Of a DNA stretch of 64,000 bases, positions 23,701-36,200 are shown piece by piece. Each line of letters starts with the position of its first letter. The first letter of the stretch is position 1. The DNA comes from Apostichopus japonicus (taxonomy: Eukaryota; Echinodermata; Holothuroidea; Aspidochirotida; Stichopodidae), in NCBI RefSeq assembly GCF_037975245.1, contig NC_092572.1:1525501-1589500 (forward strand). The letters are read 5' to 3'. The position numbers and the translations under genes are program-made. The notes beneath the pieces were generated by a model. That model was not told where the DNA came from, searched no databases, and saw only the letters and a list, made by a program, of their open reading frames with translations.

Positions 23701-24892
23701 CATGGGATACCATCGATTTACTACCAATTGTGTTATTCTTACAATTTCCTTCACGGACGACTTAAAATAATGTATTCATCCTAGTAACGATATTTAAGGA
23801 CAATTCATTAGCCTTGAACGAATTAGAAACAAGAAATAAGATACCATCTAAGGTACTGGTTGCACCTCCTGCATCAATCAACATGCAGTAACTCTGGTGT
23901 ATGCCCAGTCTTAAAAGTTATATACCAGAATCAATGATTCTAAAATCTTAATTTTGTAAGGAATCCCACCATTTCCGGTTGACCGGGAAGTTAGATTTGA
24001 CGAGGAAATTATCAAACCATCAGTACCCTGGCCCGAGAAGTACTTACAGATAAGGTAAGGAAACATATGCTTCTTCCATAATCTAGTTTATTGCCAAAAT
24101 GAGACTTTTAATATGTTATTTGAACACAATAATAAAGTAATCGCATAGTGTACGACCGTTATGTATCGTGTTCGAGTTTTGTATCTGGATGTAGAACTGG
24201 GAACATTTGGAAAATGTAGAAGAAAGTTACTCAGTTATTTTTTCACATTTTGGTTTACTAAGTGTATTATGCAATACAGACAACATAGTACCTTAAGGAA
24301 CACTGACTTTCTCTCCATACAAAATCCTGATTAATGAATGTTTTCGTTGTTGATTATGTTACAGCGATGTCGTCCTTATTTCATTTGTAAGGTTTAACGC
24401 TTTACTTAACTAATTGATAGCCCAAAACATTTCATAATGCCTTAATTTGTTTCAAGCATCTTGTAGTTTACATTTCATTAAGATCTACAAAGTAGATTCA
24501 CATCTCGTTCATTCAGTTTTTGTCGACTATTTTTCAAATATTTACAGAGATAAAATCTTGTTCGATTGTTGGAATTATAACTGTTCTCTTCGACCTTCCA
24601 TTCATCAATTGAGAGCAACATTCGTAGCTGTAAGTAATCCATTACTCACATAATGTATCAACCAGTATTTAGAATGGTGAGAGTTAACAACAGTATACTT
24701 TGCTAAATAGTTTGCTCATCCCTGATTTTATATTCTACATTACGTACTCATGTTATCCCTCAACAGATATTTGAGAAATTAATCACGGACAGTTCTTACG
24801 AGATACCGATACCTACGACGTATTTACCTATGAGAACCCCTGATACCACTCAACCTACCTATGCAGAACAAATCTACCATGCTGGAAAGTGA
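17668..24892 (+). CDS. Ig-domain receptor tyrosine pseudokinase (gene B)
   Basis: Sixteen exons give an open frame of 584 codons: 17,668-17,734; 17,822-18,151; 18,849-18,869; 18,966-18,986; 19,401-19,545; 20,340-20,410; 20,773-20,803; 21,014-21,087; 21,440-21,610; 21,834-21,944; 22,306-22,478; 22,698-22,817; 23,394-23,511; 23,961-24,054; 24,548-24,629; 24,767-24,892. Order: signal peptide, one Ig-like domain, short stalk, helix, juxtamembrane region, kinase domain, Tyr-rich tail. The kinase fold is clear (LFLISEHL hinge, SSDVWSTAVAIWEI, DCW) but VAIK reads VVVT, HRD reads HPG, catalytic Asn is Lys and DFG reads DFC, so catalysis is unlikely. The tail carries YLPM, a YxxM-type motif. One intron (after 21,610) has a GC donor. 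It may signal as a scaffold; ligand unknown. Confidence 0.8.
17822..18151 (+). CDS. Ig-like ectodomain exon, gene B
   Basis: A 330-bp phase 1-1 exon. Ig-like hallmarks: B-strand Cys in VCLVCPV, C-strand Trp in DVEWIT and F-strand Cys in SFVRCQQ, with additional Cys residues (ICEE, TLCS, ICHE, KPCE, ICKI) likely forming extra disulfides. N-glycosylation sequons NAS and NES are present. About 70% of residues appear identical to the exon at 59,819-60,154. The Ig assignment rests on spacing of Cys/Trp only. Confidence 0.65.
18316..18345 (+). pseudogene. Dead stalk mini-exon in gene B
   Basis: Thirty bases matching the functional mini-exon at 60,283-60,312, but the acceptor AG is AA (18,314-18,315) and the donor GT is CT (18,346-18,347). 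Loss of both sites means it is skipped. Flanking intron sequence is still alignable. Confidence 0.65.
18811..19040 (+). repeat. Tandem duplication carrying two 21-bp microexons
   Basis: Two ~117-bp units, each with acceptor AATGACAG, a 21-bp exon (18,849-18,869 encoding DVVPVTT; 18,966-18,986 encoding DAVLVTT) and a GTAAAC donor. Both microexons are phase 1-1, so either, both or none can be included without changing frame. They encode Thr/Val/Pro-type stalk. The counterpart in gene D is single (61,245-61,265). Confidence 0.65.
19401..19545 (+). CDS. Transmembrane exon, gene B
   Basis: Starts after TTGTCCACAG in phase 1 and encodes a hydrophilic stalk (TRKSEGRESRQLENT), the helix WIIVAGAFVLIFNCLLVCVC, then ITVRKYRC. 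The donor at 19,546 (GTAAAAG) is chosen because the nearer GTATGT at 19,542 would create a stop at the junction with 20,340. Confidence 0.65.
21440..21944 (+). CDS. Kinase N-lobe exons, gene B
   Basis: Two exons, 21,440-21,610 and 21,834-21,944. The first has a degenerate Gly-loop (IKIGKIYKRWMGSIYLA) and VVVTTLTG where a VAIK lysine is expected, so the ATP-anchoring Lys is Thr. The second encodes an alpha-C-like helix (EIHWEAYIRKCLEL) and the beta4 region. The first ends CAG|GCTAGT; the nearby GTAAGA at 21,615 would give a stop, so a GC-AG intron is required. Confidence 0.7.
22306..22817 (+). CDS. Kinase hinge and catalytic-loop exons, gene B
   Basis: Exons 22,306-22,478 and 22,698-22,817. 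The first encodes beta5/hinge LFLISEHL and helices D-E (ISGILEGMDIL). The second carries the catalytic segment: HPGLTTKKVLL in place of HRDLAARNVL, and VKLFDFCLAR in place of the DFG motif. Loss of the catalytic Asp, loop Asn and DFG Gly marks a pseudokinase. Confidence 0.75.
23394..24892 (+). CDS. Kinase C-lobe and tail exons, gene B
   Basis: Four exons: 23,394-23,511 (FPPEM in place of APE, then SSDVWSTAVAIWEIMKAG), 23,961-24,054 (GIPPFPVDREVRFDE), 24,548-24,629 (FDCWNYNCSLRPSIHQL) and 24,767-24,892 (tail with SYEIPIP, TTYLPM and YAEQIYHAGK, stop TGA). Phases 0-1, 1-2, 2-0 and 0 are the same as those of the exons surviving in pseudogene A. The acceptor CAGCAG at 23,391-23,396 may give a one-codon NAGNAG variant. 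Confidence 0.75.
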
Positions 24893-25619
24893 GCTGGGTG
24901 TCGCAGGGCTCTGATATTGGATGTAACGGCTGGACGGTGCGGTATCTGGAGAGCAAATGATGCTGTTGGAGCTACTTACCACGGTAGTTCTAACATGCTG
25001 GAATTATACGCTACGCCAAAAAAGGGTCAACAATACACCATGATGATGTATAACCTAACGATGGTGGTGTAAATTGAAAGACGATGATGTAAGACCTAAC
25101 AAAGATGATGTAGAATATACGATTATGATGTAAAATACACGATGATGAGGTGACAACTAACAAGATGATTTAATAATATAGAATATATGATAAATATTCG
25201 ATAATAAGAACTTTAGATTGGTTCACTTTTATATGATGATATGGTTTGGATATAACACTTTTCACGCAAAAGCTTTATGTTCATGTGCTACGGAATCCTT
25301 TAATGGTAGTTGATATAATTCAGCATGAAATTCACACAAATTTCACACACTAGACTTGAGTAAAACCTGTTAGCCAATCAACGATGTTGTATAATGCGAA
25401 CCACACATAACAAAACATTAACAGCCTAACTGACGGGCGGTTTTGGAAGTGCAAGACTTTTTATCAAAGAAAGGTCAACCAATTTTCCCAGAAGTATTAT
25501 TACATCATATTCATAACCAAAAGCCAGCAATTAAATAACGCTGCTTTTCTCTTCCGTACCTGTTTTCAGCTCCCTTCCATCCCAGAAGATTAATTACTTG
25601 TTGAACACCGTTGTTAACC
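24893..25619. other. 3' flank of gene B with degenerate 'gatgatgta' repeat
   Basis: Bases 25,036-25,170 hold a degenerate repeat of about 20-27 bp built on 'gatgatgta'. No perfect AATAAA is seen close to the stop. The rest is featureless. Confidence 0.5.
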
Positions 25620-28600
25620 CTTAGAGTGTTTTGAGTTTGATTTATTGCCACATAATATAAATACAATGGTGGTTAAGTTAAATCACTAGCAGGTGGAGGT
25701 AGACAGAAAAAGCAGAGCTTTTACAAGCATTCTCCTTTTACGAAATCAATAAATGAAAGAATACAAATTATAAGAAAGAGGAAGAAGGAAAGAACAAAGA
25801 ACAAAGAAAAAAAAACGCAAGAAACAAAGAATCACTGCTTAATGATAATAATCGTTGAGTAAAATTGATTTCATTTTTCTTTGAATCTTAAATAGTTTTA
25901 GATTCATCATTGTGTTGTCCAAACTATTCCAGATTGTATCTCCAGAATTGATAAAAAGTCGATGAGTCGTCGTAGAAGTGAGTAAATTTTACGGAAATGT
26001 TGACAAAAGCGTGCATTGTAGTTATAAATGTCAAAATTCGCAGGCAAAAGTCCATGACATATTTATACATAAATTGAGCCAATTGGAATTTGTATGTGTC
26101 AAAGATATTTAAAAGTTTGAAGTTAGAAAATATGATATTACTCTGCGCACGATGACTAGAGTTTGTAATCAGGCTGATGGTTTTCTTCTGGAAAGTAAAG
26201 AGGCGATTAAGGTAAGATAGAAAGGGCTTTTCCCTATATTATATCCCAGTAAGACAGTTTTGATTTAATCAGGGAATCTTGCAGTGTTTTAAGTGTATGC
26301 GATTGTACAATATAGCGATTTTTATGAAGTATTTCATTAGCCTTTGAAATTTGAGGGCATTGTCTTTTGATATGATACTTCCAGGTGAGATTTAACCTAG
26401 AAATTTAACTTGTTAGCAAGAGGAATATCATCATTATCAATAAATACGTTAACAATATCAACCTTTCGCTGAACAGGACGAAATAGTATACAATTGATTT
26501 GCCTACATTTAAAGGCCAATTATTTGCTTAAACAAGTTTAATACAGAATATAGTTCAGAGATAACGACACAAGTGCACAATGAATACCACTGTGCTTAAA
26601 AAGAATACGTCTGTAAAGTGTGTAATGTTAAGAATGTGAGAACAGTTACACACGTCATTGATGCATGTTATAAGATCACGTAGTGGTCCACAGAACCATT
26701 TGGGAGGCCGCAGCTTACTGTACTGGTCATAGAAGTTTGATCATTAATGCGAACAACATGTTCTCTCTTGGAAGATAGCTAACGAACCATATATATTTAA
26801 CCCCACGAGTTCCATAATGGCTAAGCCTTTTTTAGTAAGATGTAATGGTTGAAAGTGTCGAATGCTTTAGACGATTTCAAAGACAGCAAAGTAAATTCAT
26901 TGTTATTGAGGTTAATATCGAAGAACTGAACTGTATCTGCTGCCGCCATATAAGTGGAAAGATTCTCATGAAAACCAAATTGACGTGATTAAATGATATC
27001 ATTCTTGTTTAGGGAGTCTGTGAAATTTAAAAACATAGTTTTTTTCGAGAACTATAGAAGATGTAGAAGAAAAATCGAGATTAGTCGGTATTTTGAAAGC
27101 ACAGATGGATCACTAGTTTTTTTAAATAGTCGTTATTCTAGCAACTTTCATACCATAAGGAACAATACCACTAGAGAGGGGAAGGTTGCAAGTATAGGTG
27201 AGCGGTTCAAGAAGATTTTCGCAAGTAAAAATTATATTGACAGTTATACCGTCAGTCCCAGCCGCTGAACCTATCATAAAATTATGAATAATTGAAGAAA
27301 TTTCCATACAGTTAGTTGAGGAAATAAACATAGTATTAGGGTAAGAGTTTATAAGAAAACTACTGAAGCCGAGATTACCTTTTTCAATATACCCAGCTTA
27401 GTTCAGACCGAAACTAGACCATTGACCATTAAAGCAATTAACAACCCTTAATTCTTCGCTATTGTAATTTATTCTAAGTAGGCTTGATGTTTCGGTCATT
27501 GCAGGAGGCTGAATGGCAAGTGTTATTAGTCAATTCAGCCTCTGCAGAAGATCCTGCTAGGCTAAAAAGGTCAGGCCTACTTTCTTTTACTCATTCATTG
27601 TGCTTACATTGTATTATACATATTTTGGTATTGTAATTTATTCTAAAATGCATTTCTTCCCTACCAATTATTTCATTTATAGTTCCACAGGTTTCCTTCT
27701 GAATATTTTTATTTTCACTCAAAAATATTGCTATAGTAAAACTTTTTTGAGAGCTTTATAGTAGGAATAAGTATATTTTTGAAATTAACGTAGATGAACT
27801 TATTTCGAAGAGATCTGTTTGGGGGTACGATTTGTAAAGTATTTTCTTAAGTAGCAATTGATTTAATAATTCAATTAGTAATCAAATGATTGCACTTGCC
27901 TGACCCCTTGACGCCAGTGCGCTTAATAGGATAATGTTTGGCATAGATCTCACTTATTAAACCAATTTTTTTTTTACAAGCATCATTTACATCTGTTTTT
28001 GTGTACAGCTGATGCCAATTGAAGTCGTTGAGCTCAAAGGAAAATATATTATAAATACCCGTCGACGTATTCCTTTTTATTACATAACTGGTAGTACAGT
28101 ATGAGCAATTTGAAGAATTAAACGCAGCTGAGCATATAATACGTCAAAATGAAGAGATTGACGTCATTACAGAAATGTTATCAATTTAAGTGGAATTTCA
28201 ATCAGTAATCCTGGTAGTTTTTTTTTTTATAAGCGGCGTTAATTAATCAGAGTACATAGTATCTCAGAAAGTGGCAACATGACCATCAGAGTCATACTTG
28301 AGGAGGTCAATATTAAAATCACTGAGAAAGGAGCATGATTTCTGACCCAGGTTAATGGCATTTAGCAGGTTGGACATCTCATCAGTAAAAGTAATCACGG
28401 AACCATCTGGCGGTCGATAAATACACCAATTATGCAGTTGCGGTATTGGTGTATAGCTTCAATAATTACAAATTCAAAAGTACTGTAATTGAAATTAAGA
28501 TCATACCTTGTTTATACTGAACAACATTACGAATGTAAAGCCAACTCCATCACCACCTTTATCAGTTCTATTAACATGAATGAAGTTATAGTTATCCACT

Positions 28601-28760
28601 TGTCACATATTTGAATCCAAGTCTCAGAAATGGCAACTATTGAGACTCTACAGTCTAAGTCGTCATGAATTAGATAACGAATATTATGATGATTTTTCCA
28701 TTAACTACGAGTAAAGTGAGATCCAGGTGGCTGAAGTGCACTATAACAAATTGTTTGGAA
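25620..28760 (-). mobile_element. Degenerate L2/CR1-like non-LTR retrotransposon
   Basis: Read on the minus strand from ~28,760, conceptual translation shows an AP-endonuclease-like region (VSIVAISETWI; GVFIDR/PPDGS; SDFNIDLLKYD) around 28,690-28,270. Reverse-transcriptase segments follow: GSAAGTDGITVNI near 27,260, FGFHENLST and KSSKAFDTFNH around 26,970-26,830, and YLPREHVVRINDQ then CGLPNGS around 26,780-26,690. Many frameshifts and stops make it dead. The 3' end near 25,630 has the 'gtggcaataaatcaa' type tail. It lies between the 3' ends of gene B and the Ig-NACHT gene. Confidence 0.75.
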
Positions 28761-31041
28761 TTTGGTAGTTTCTATCGTAAAGATACACATTATAAAAATA
28801 TAGTTAAACTGTTATGACATGACAAGAACCGAGTTAGAGAAGTCAATAGAAAAATGCTAAATACCTGTATTTTGTTTTATGTTTTTACAAATTTGGTAAA
28901 TAATATCCGTCACGACACATCTACAGGATAAGGAGGGGGTAAACTGTTACACTGTACGTAACTGCCATGTAAATAATATGAAAACCAACATTTTTTACAT
29001 GCAACTAATCATCATGCAAAATCAAATTGAAACTAAGCTGCCTGTGCATGATGTACGGTGCAACGTTGGATGAACCTATGCAACAAAATAGCAAACCGCA
29101 ATTATGTGATTTAATGTAAAGTTTATACATCGAAATGTGTATTATGCTAAATGTATCCCAGTCAGTTTGTAGGTGGGTTTCCATTTTCTTATGGAAGGAA
29201 AGTGTTGATGGTGGGAGCGAAACATTGGAAAGGAGTAGGTTGTTTCGACTATACTCTAGTTAGTTATTGAAGAAAAAGATGGTTATTGAAGGAACGAATC
29301 ACATATTTAACATTGTTGCTACAATAACAATGAACTAATCAAACGGTGTAGATTAAGTTTGTTTTTGTTCATTCGATTTAACTTACTACTTAAAAATCAC
29401 GGTACATAAACTAAGCGCTGTCAAGAACAAAACAGTGTTTGTCCGTTTACTCCTTGTCCTTCGACTTCAGTCGCCATTCCATGCTGGATGTGTGCTCAAT
29501 GTTTGTCCTTTCCTTTGATTAGACCTTCCACACTTCACCTCTGACCCCTCATAATGAAGATCTTCAGTATTTCATCCCAGGCTATGTTTGGAAGTTTTTG
29601 ATAGACCTTTAAGGATAATTTTACATATTTAAATTGTAATAATTATAAATTTGACCTCAATCTCCGTTATTATAAGAACCACACACTTTTTTATGGTACT
29701 GTAAAACAATCACTCTTTGCTTCTTTTTAGCACTAACCTATTGATATCTGACCTTTCAGCTAGTAATTGTAACCTGCAAAGAACAACCGGATATACACAT
29801 ATTATCCCTCAAGTATGATATCAACATAATCTCCTTGTCAGAGTACATTTAAAGTTCTGATTGCTTTATCTCTATATTCGTGTTTTGTGAATACAGATGG
29901 GACAGTAGAAGACTTATCAATGGCATGTGCGATTAAATCCAACCCAAAGTGGTGACAAATCAATAGGCAGATTTGCCATTAAGTGTTCATCAGAAAGTAT
30001 ATTAATACTTTAGAATCATATAATACGAACAATGTTAGTCTTTATTTTGAATTAATTCAATTTTGGTTGTCCGATTTCTCATCAACAAGTCGATAAGTGA
30101 TTCGTCAAAGAAGCAAATCACTCTTATACTTTACGAAGCCCGTTTTGGAACCTCAACAACACTGAAGTAACTTAAACTCATTTATTCAATTTTATTAAAC
30201 TCTTACTGTATTATTGAACCAAAACTGAAAGGACCAAAGGTATGTTTCTCGTCCTTCGATACTTTGTTTGCTACATAACTAGTACATGCTAAACCCTTAA
30301 AAACCACGACAGCTTAACGCAATAACATATTGATGACAGCACAATATAAACTACATACAATGAAGTGCTGTATATACAGAAGCCTATGTTATCTACAAAC
30401 CTATGAATACTCTCAGTATTAACACAAGCAAAGTTTGATCCAGGTTATAGCACTGTAAATAGTACTATAAAAGGTGTTGCACACCATTATTAACCATGCA
30501 CCTCAACCACAAACCGTTCCATCAAGGACTACTGAATGAAACGTACTCTTTGACAGTTGTTTTAATATGGTAATATTAAGAGTATAACTTGAAGTGATAA
30601 CAATAACTGTTACTGGTTCTTATACATAGCTTCTTGATCACTTAGGTGTCTACTGCTTTTATATTCGTAAATTCCATTATCGTTTCGGTAAACATCCTGC
30701 GCACTTACTAACTTGAAATATATAATACGTGTCATAAATTACCGAGAGGTGTTTTAATTTTTGATGATGATCTTAGATAACAACAAGTTTTTTCATATCT
30801 GCTTTGATGAAAATATATATATGAATAAAGTTCAATCATAATTGAAGAGTGATAGTACATTGGAATTTTGAACTTTGGACTCAGCCACTATGGTGGAATT
30901 ATTGATAACAATCGTACACACAGTAAACATACATACACTATGCGAACCAGGGATACGTCTGGTTTCAGGTACAGCTGCATCCTACACGACTAAGTTAAAC
31001 AAAACAAACCACTGTATGGTTTTGTAACCCTTATAATGTTC
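28761..31041. other. Intergenic region, nothing recognised
   Basis: No coherent exon series, repeat family or RNA gene is visible. GC-richer patches (29,450-29,560) carry no motif I can name. Confidence 0.4.
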
Positions 31042-31286
31042 TCATTTATTTTGAAGGAATTTAACTGATATTAACACAAGGAGAGGCCAATTGGTCGATA
31101 AGTTGCAAAAATAATTAAACTCAACCAGCTGTGGTATATTGAAACATTCCACGATGAGCTTGGTATTGCAGCGTACGTTTTCTAAGCCGAAAAGAGTTAC
31201 AGTTAGATGCGCTGACTTAAAGCCAATTGCAATGACAAACCAGGGGATACCCACATGTAACAATGGCCGCTTCCCAGCTTTAAACA
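31042..31286 (-). CDS. Possible alternative 3' exon of the Ig-NACHT gene
   Basis: Open for 81 codons after acceptor GATTAG in phase 1, with stop TGA at 31,044-31,042 overlapping an AATAAA on the minus strand (31,050-31,045). Content is leucine- and aromatic-rich (CFNIPQLVEFNYFC), loosely like the LRR-like exon. It would connect through a small exon at 32,409-32,345 (KTPERLSQDELQDIVDIEK). This requires splicing across the conserved stop at 33,104, so it is an alternative model only. Confidence 0.25.
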
Positions 31287-33101
31287 CTAATCAGTGTATC
31301 TTGAAACCATAAGACAGACATTTTGGTAAACAACATTAATGAAATAATTAGAAGATGAATTGGCACGGTAAGCATTAATATGTATTTGCAAATACAAAAC
31401 AATACTATGTGAGAATCACAGGAGATGTGAATGTTACAAAAAGGTGTTAAAAACCAAACGTACGACTTATTATAATTGAAATTAAAACTGAGAAACACAA
31501 TGTCATATATATGACTACAGCGATGACATCGCGCACAAGGCTGATCCTAATGTCATTTTTTTGTTTATGAAATAAATCAATTCATCAGTGCATAATAAAT
31601 GTAGATTCACGTGTATTCCGACTGCAAATAAGAAAACTAAATTGAGACAGGGCTCAGAGCTGACATTTCGATTAATATAAAAGGCTTCATGAAAGCATTG
31701 TATTTCTTATTAAAGAAGGTTTATTAATTTAATTTTTCTTCTTTTCCTTTTCGGTGCTGAGTTTTTTTTTTCTCTTGACACTGAGAAATATCAGTCAGCA
31801 TGTTGGTTTCATAAATATTGTTATTAAACTTTTGCAAGTTGTATACTACGCGTTGTTCTCTTGTTCTCTTGTCCACTTCTCCCACTCTCCATTTTTGCAT
31901 AAACGCTCATAAGGGGCATCTTCAGTCTTGCGAAAAACTGCCAATTGAAAAGAACATTTTTAGTTTTAATACGTCATTACAACTATTTGAAACCAAAGCA
32001 TTTACATGTATTTCTTTATTTATATTTTCTTCTCCTTTGATATAGGTGTTCAATGGATTATAAGACAAAAGTATAAAAAGAGCTGATATTTAGTTAAAGC
32101 AAATATTGCTATACATCTTCGTAAACATGTCTTTATATTGATCGATTGATGAACCATGGCAGCATATATTTTCTTGATGTAGTTAATTTTTCAAGGTCAT
32201 CCAATCATCTCAGTGTTTAAAAATGAAAACGCTTGCTTGCTTAGAGCCTCAAATTTTACGTTCTTCGAAATAACTTTACCATCCTAACTCAGTTTGATTA
32301 GCTACTCGAAACATGTTGTTTTGTTTATGTTATTGAATATCTACCTTCAATCTTCTCAATATCAACAATATCCTGTAGTTCATCTTGTGAAAGTCTTTCT
32401 GGGGTTTTGCTCTCATAAAACCTTGCGCAAACGAAGAGTAGAACAAATATAAACAGTATTAATCTTTTGCAGAGGTTGACTTCTCAAAGTATGTGTGTTA
32501 CTTTTTATTGGTTGATTATAAGAAGTCTCTGAAACGACAAACTGTTCATTCCAAGTAGAACACATAGTAGATTTTTATACGAATGGTAGCCTTAACATTT
32601 TCAAAAGTAATCTCAATCAATTCGGAGGAAATATAAAATCGTTAACAATTCTCTTATATGAAGTTCTATGCCGTCAATTTTAGAGTTCAACATGTCTAGG
32701 GCTTAAAGGTGAAGGCTATTAAACAATAATTCTAACCTTAATTTCTTAATTGATTTTTCGGGGGATATAAATTTAAAAAAAGGAAGACATTTAAACAGTA
32801 GTGTTCCGTGTATTATGGCCTATGTGAATAATGATTACATAATCTTTAAGGCAAATAGCAGTAACATATTAGCTATATCAGCTATTAAACAATGTAAATT
32901 TGTGTAATTATTTTCATTATTAGCGGACACAACAAGATAGGACATTGGTCTATATTTTATCAGTTTATTATATATGACAGCTTTATAACTGACAACTTGG
33001 CCTGTTAAAAAAATACTTAACGTGAACGTTATTTACGCTAGACAATACTTAATATTTAATATAAAACTCATGAGAAGAAAGTAAACAAATTCAAAAGTCA
33101 C

Positions 33102-33269
33102 TCACTTTATTTTCTTCGTCATTTGTGGAACCTTTTCCATGACAGCTTTGAATTTATCTTTGTTTGCTAAATGGACCCCGTGAAAGACAAGCCAATCGTC
33201 GATGTTTGGTAAACCGCTCAATTGAACAATTGGGAAGTCCCCATGTATCTCCAAAGATTTAAACGTGGT
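33102..33269 (-). CDS. LRR-like C-terminal exon, gene 2
   Basis: Starts in phase 0 after GCCGACAG; encodes FKSLEIHGDFPIVQLSGLP then IDDWLVFHGV, aligning with the terminal exons of copies 1 and 3. Ends at TGA within GTGAGT. Too short for a standard LRR solenoid. Confidence 0.55.
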   Translation of the reverse strand, partial: TTFKSLEIHGDFPIVQLSGLPNIDDWLVFHGVHLANKDKFKAVMEKVPQMTKKIK

Positions 33270-36200
33270 CTGTCGGCCAAAAGTATAAATATCAGTGTAT
33301 ATTTATTTGTTTCGGCAAAACGCTTTTGTATCATCGACAGTTTTTCCGCCGTTTCATCTGCGGGGGATTTGCTTTGATGCACACTATTGACAGTGGGTGT
33401 GACTCAAGTAGAATGCTATACTAATGGTAAACCAAGCGAAATTTCTGACGATACTGCAGGGAGACTCGATTGCTTGTCGTGCTTGATGATTGAACTTCTA
33501 CAGTAAATCAAGACACCAAATTCCGACAGATATGTAAAAAAACGTATAATCAACATTGGGGCCGGCCATCGACTCAAAGCGTAAAGTCATAGAGAGAAGG
33601 AACTCAAGAAGCTGTTCATTTACTGCAATGTTAAATATATAAAAGTAAGACGGCTTGATGTTGGGACGCTGTCAAAATCTTCCTCAGGCGGCCACGACGC
33701 AACAACTAAGGATACATTTAAGCTAGATGATGAACAGACCAATGAACATGTAATCGAACAAATTATATAGGTTTATAATTGAAAACAAAACAGAAGATAA
33801 CATTTTCAGATGGATATAAATTTAGTTAATGCGGAGAATTGGGACTAATAATGTAGGGAGTATAATTATTACGGACGATTTACCCAAATCAATACAGTAT
33901 GAAGACAACTTACATTATCTAATAGAAAAGCAAGATTGCATGAGAAGCAATAATGCTAATCGGATAATTTAAAGCAGTTTGCACATCGATGCTTTTGGTT
34001 TACAAGGAAACAATAATTTTGATTTACTAATTTAGATAATACAATGGTTATCATACCATCTATACCTTCTAGGTTAAAATTTCTAACTGAAAATCTGACT
34101 GTGTTTGGTACTAGAGGATATATAGTAGTAGCTAAGTCCTTACCTCTGCCTCCTTGCACTTCTTCAACAAGTGCAGTATTGCGTCTTGGTAATACTCTTC
34201 TGTGCTATGATGGAACACCAATTTCTTCATTTGTAACATTTTAGCATATTCTTTGTATTTTTCATCATCTTGCGTTCCTACTTCCAGTAAACATGCTAAT
34301 ATATCAAAGTTACCATTTTCTACAAGTTTTTCGATAGTCTGAAGCTTTTCTGCAAAGAACATGAACAAATCTTGTTCCAGCATTGTACTGTTTGTATCTA
34401 ATTGAATCGAAGCAAACAAGCGAGCAATTAATGGAGATTGTGTAATAAAATCTTTACAATGATAAACAGTTTCCATCTGAAATTGCCAATTTTCCAGAAT
34501 ATCTTCAGCAAGTTTGTAATTCAAGGGTCTGGCCTCGGGATTAAGTGTTTGATCTTTCGATTCCTGCTGCTTTTCCTTTAACATTCTGTACTCTTCCATG
34601 TTTTCCTCAAGTTTTTTATCTTCATTTTCTTGCCAAATTTTTTCAAAAAATGCAGTTCTTTGGATTTCGTTAAATCCTATAACGTCTATTCTTGTGTAAG
34701 GTTTGCTCATAACGTTCAAGTCCTTGTCAATGTTACAAGAGGTTACCCATAATTTCATATTTCTAAAGTTACCGATATAACCCTTCAAGATATGCTCCAC
34801 AGTTAGTCTCTTCTTACTGACTACATTCGATATATTATTATCATCATTATGAAGTCTTGACCAATTGCTAATACCATCTAACATTACAATGCTGTCTTTC
34901 CTTTCTAATTCCAAAATTAAACTATTCGCTTCATCAACAGACTTTTCTCGGTTCAACATTTTCATGAGTTCATCCAATATGCAAGCGTCTTTGGAAAGAT
35001 ATTGTAGCTGAAGGTAGATCAGAATAACATCTTTCATAATTTCCCCATTCTTCCACTTTCTGGATATGTCACGAAACAAATGAGATTTGCCAATACCAGG
35101 CTCGCCGACAAACAATACCCGGTTACCCTGGTCGCGCTTGGATAATACAGTAATCAGTTCATCGGCTTTATTCACATTTGATATGTCGTTGTCTGTGTAT
35201 GTTATCGTGTACTGACAGTCACCACACCAGCTGTCACTGAATGAGACTTGTTTTAATTCTTCCAACATATTAGTCTGCTTTACTTCTTCCAACAAAGTTC
35301 CTAACGAAAGAATATCAGAATAACAAACATTCATTTAAATGGCATTGTTATGTACTTCCACCCAAAAGTCTCCATCAAACTCAGAGAGACTACGTATCAT
35401 TCATCCTTTCAATATGTTATATTAAAAAATGAGGCCATTTAAGATCTTTTCAATTCATTCCACTGGTTAATATTTACCCTCCCCCCCAAAAAAAAAAAAA
35501 AACACAAAACAAAACAAAACAAAACAGAGCAAACAAACGATGCCATGAAAGCTTATTATTTTATGTGAAAGTCGCATTCAGGTACAACAGGCATTTTGAA
35601 AGAACATGAACTATTTGATTGAAGCCCTTTTACAATTTAATTAAACGTTCAGTTGTACCTTCTAAAATAACGATATATTCTGGCAAGGGCATCTCCCAAA
35701 AATTCAAGAGGCGACAAGCGCAATTCCATTTTCAGTAACCAATTTACTGTCCGAACATAAACTAGTTAACCGGTTAACCGTCCACATTGACACAGTGTGT
35801 TGTCGTGGGCATGGGTAAGGAATGTACTACGAAGGGCAGCAATATAATTTAGCCTATCAAGCAGATTCCATGTTTCTTATCTATATTTGGTACCTGCAGC
35901 CGCCAGGATATGGCTCCCTCGGGCTTTCTTCCTTAGGACAGATTTTTAAATTTCCATTAAGGTGAGTCTTAAGAGAGCATATGGCTTCATTTTTCTTTTG
36001 TTTTTGTGAAGGCCGGTTTTACTGGACGAATGATTTTGCGTAACCTGTTACCAGGTCCCAGGCCGCCGTACCGGTAGCATTGGCTCAGTTACGTTGCTCT
36101 CTGGTGGTCATTCTTAAGATTTTAGGTAGTACAGTAACATATCTGGCCATGTAATCAATTACAATCCGATAGGAAGGTTGTTTTTGCAAATTCGGCCGAC

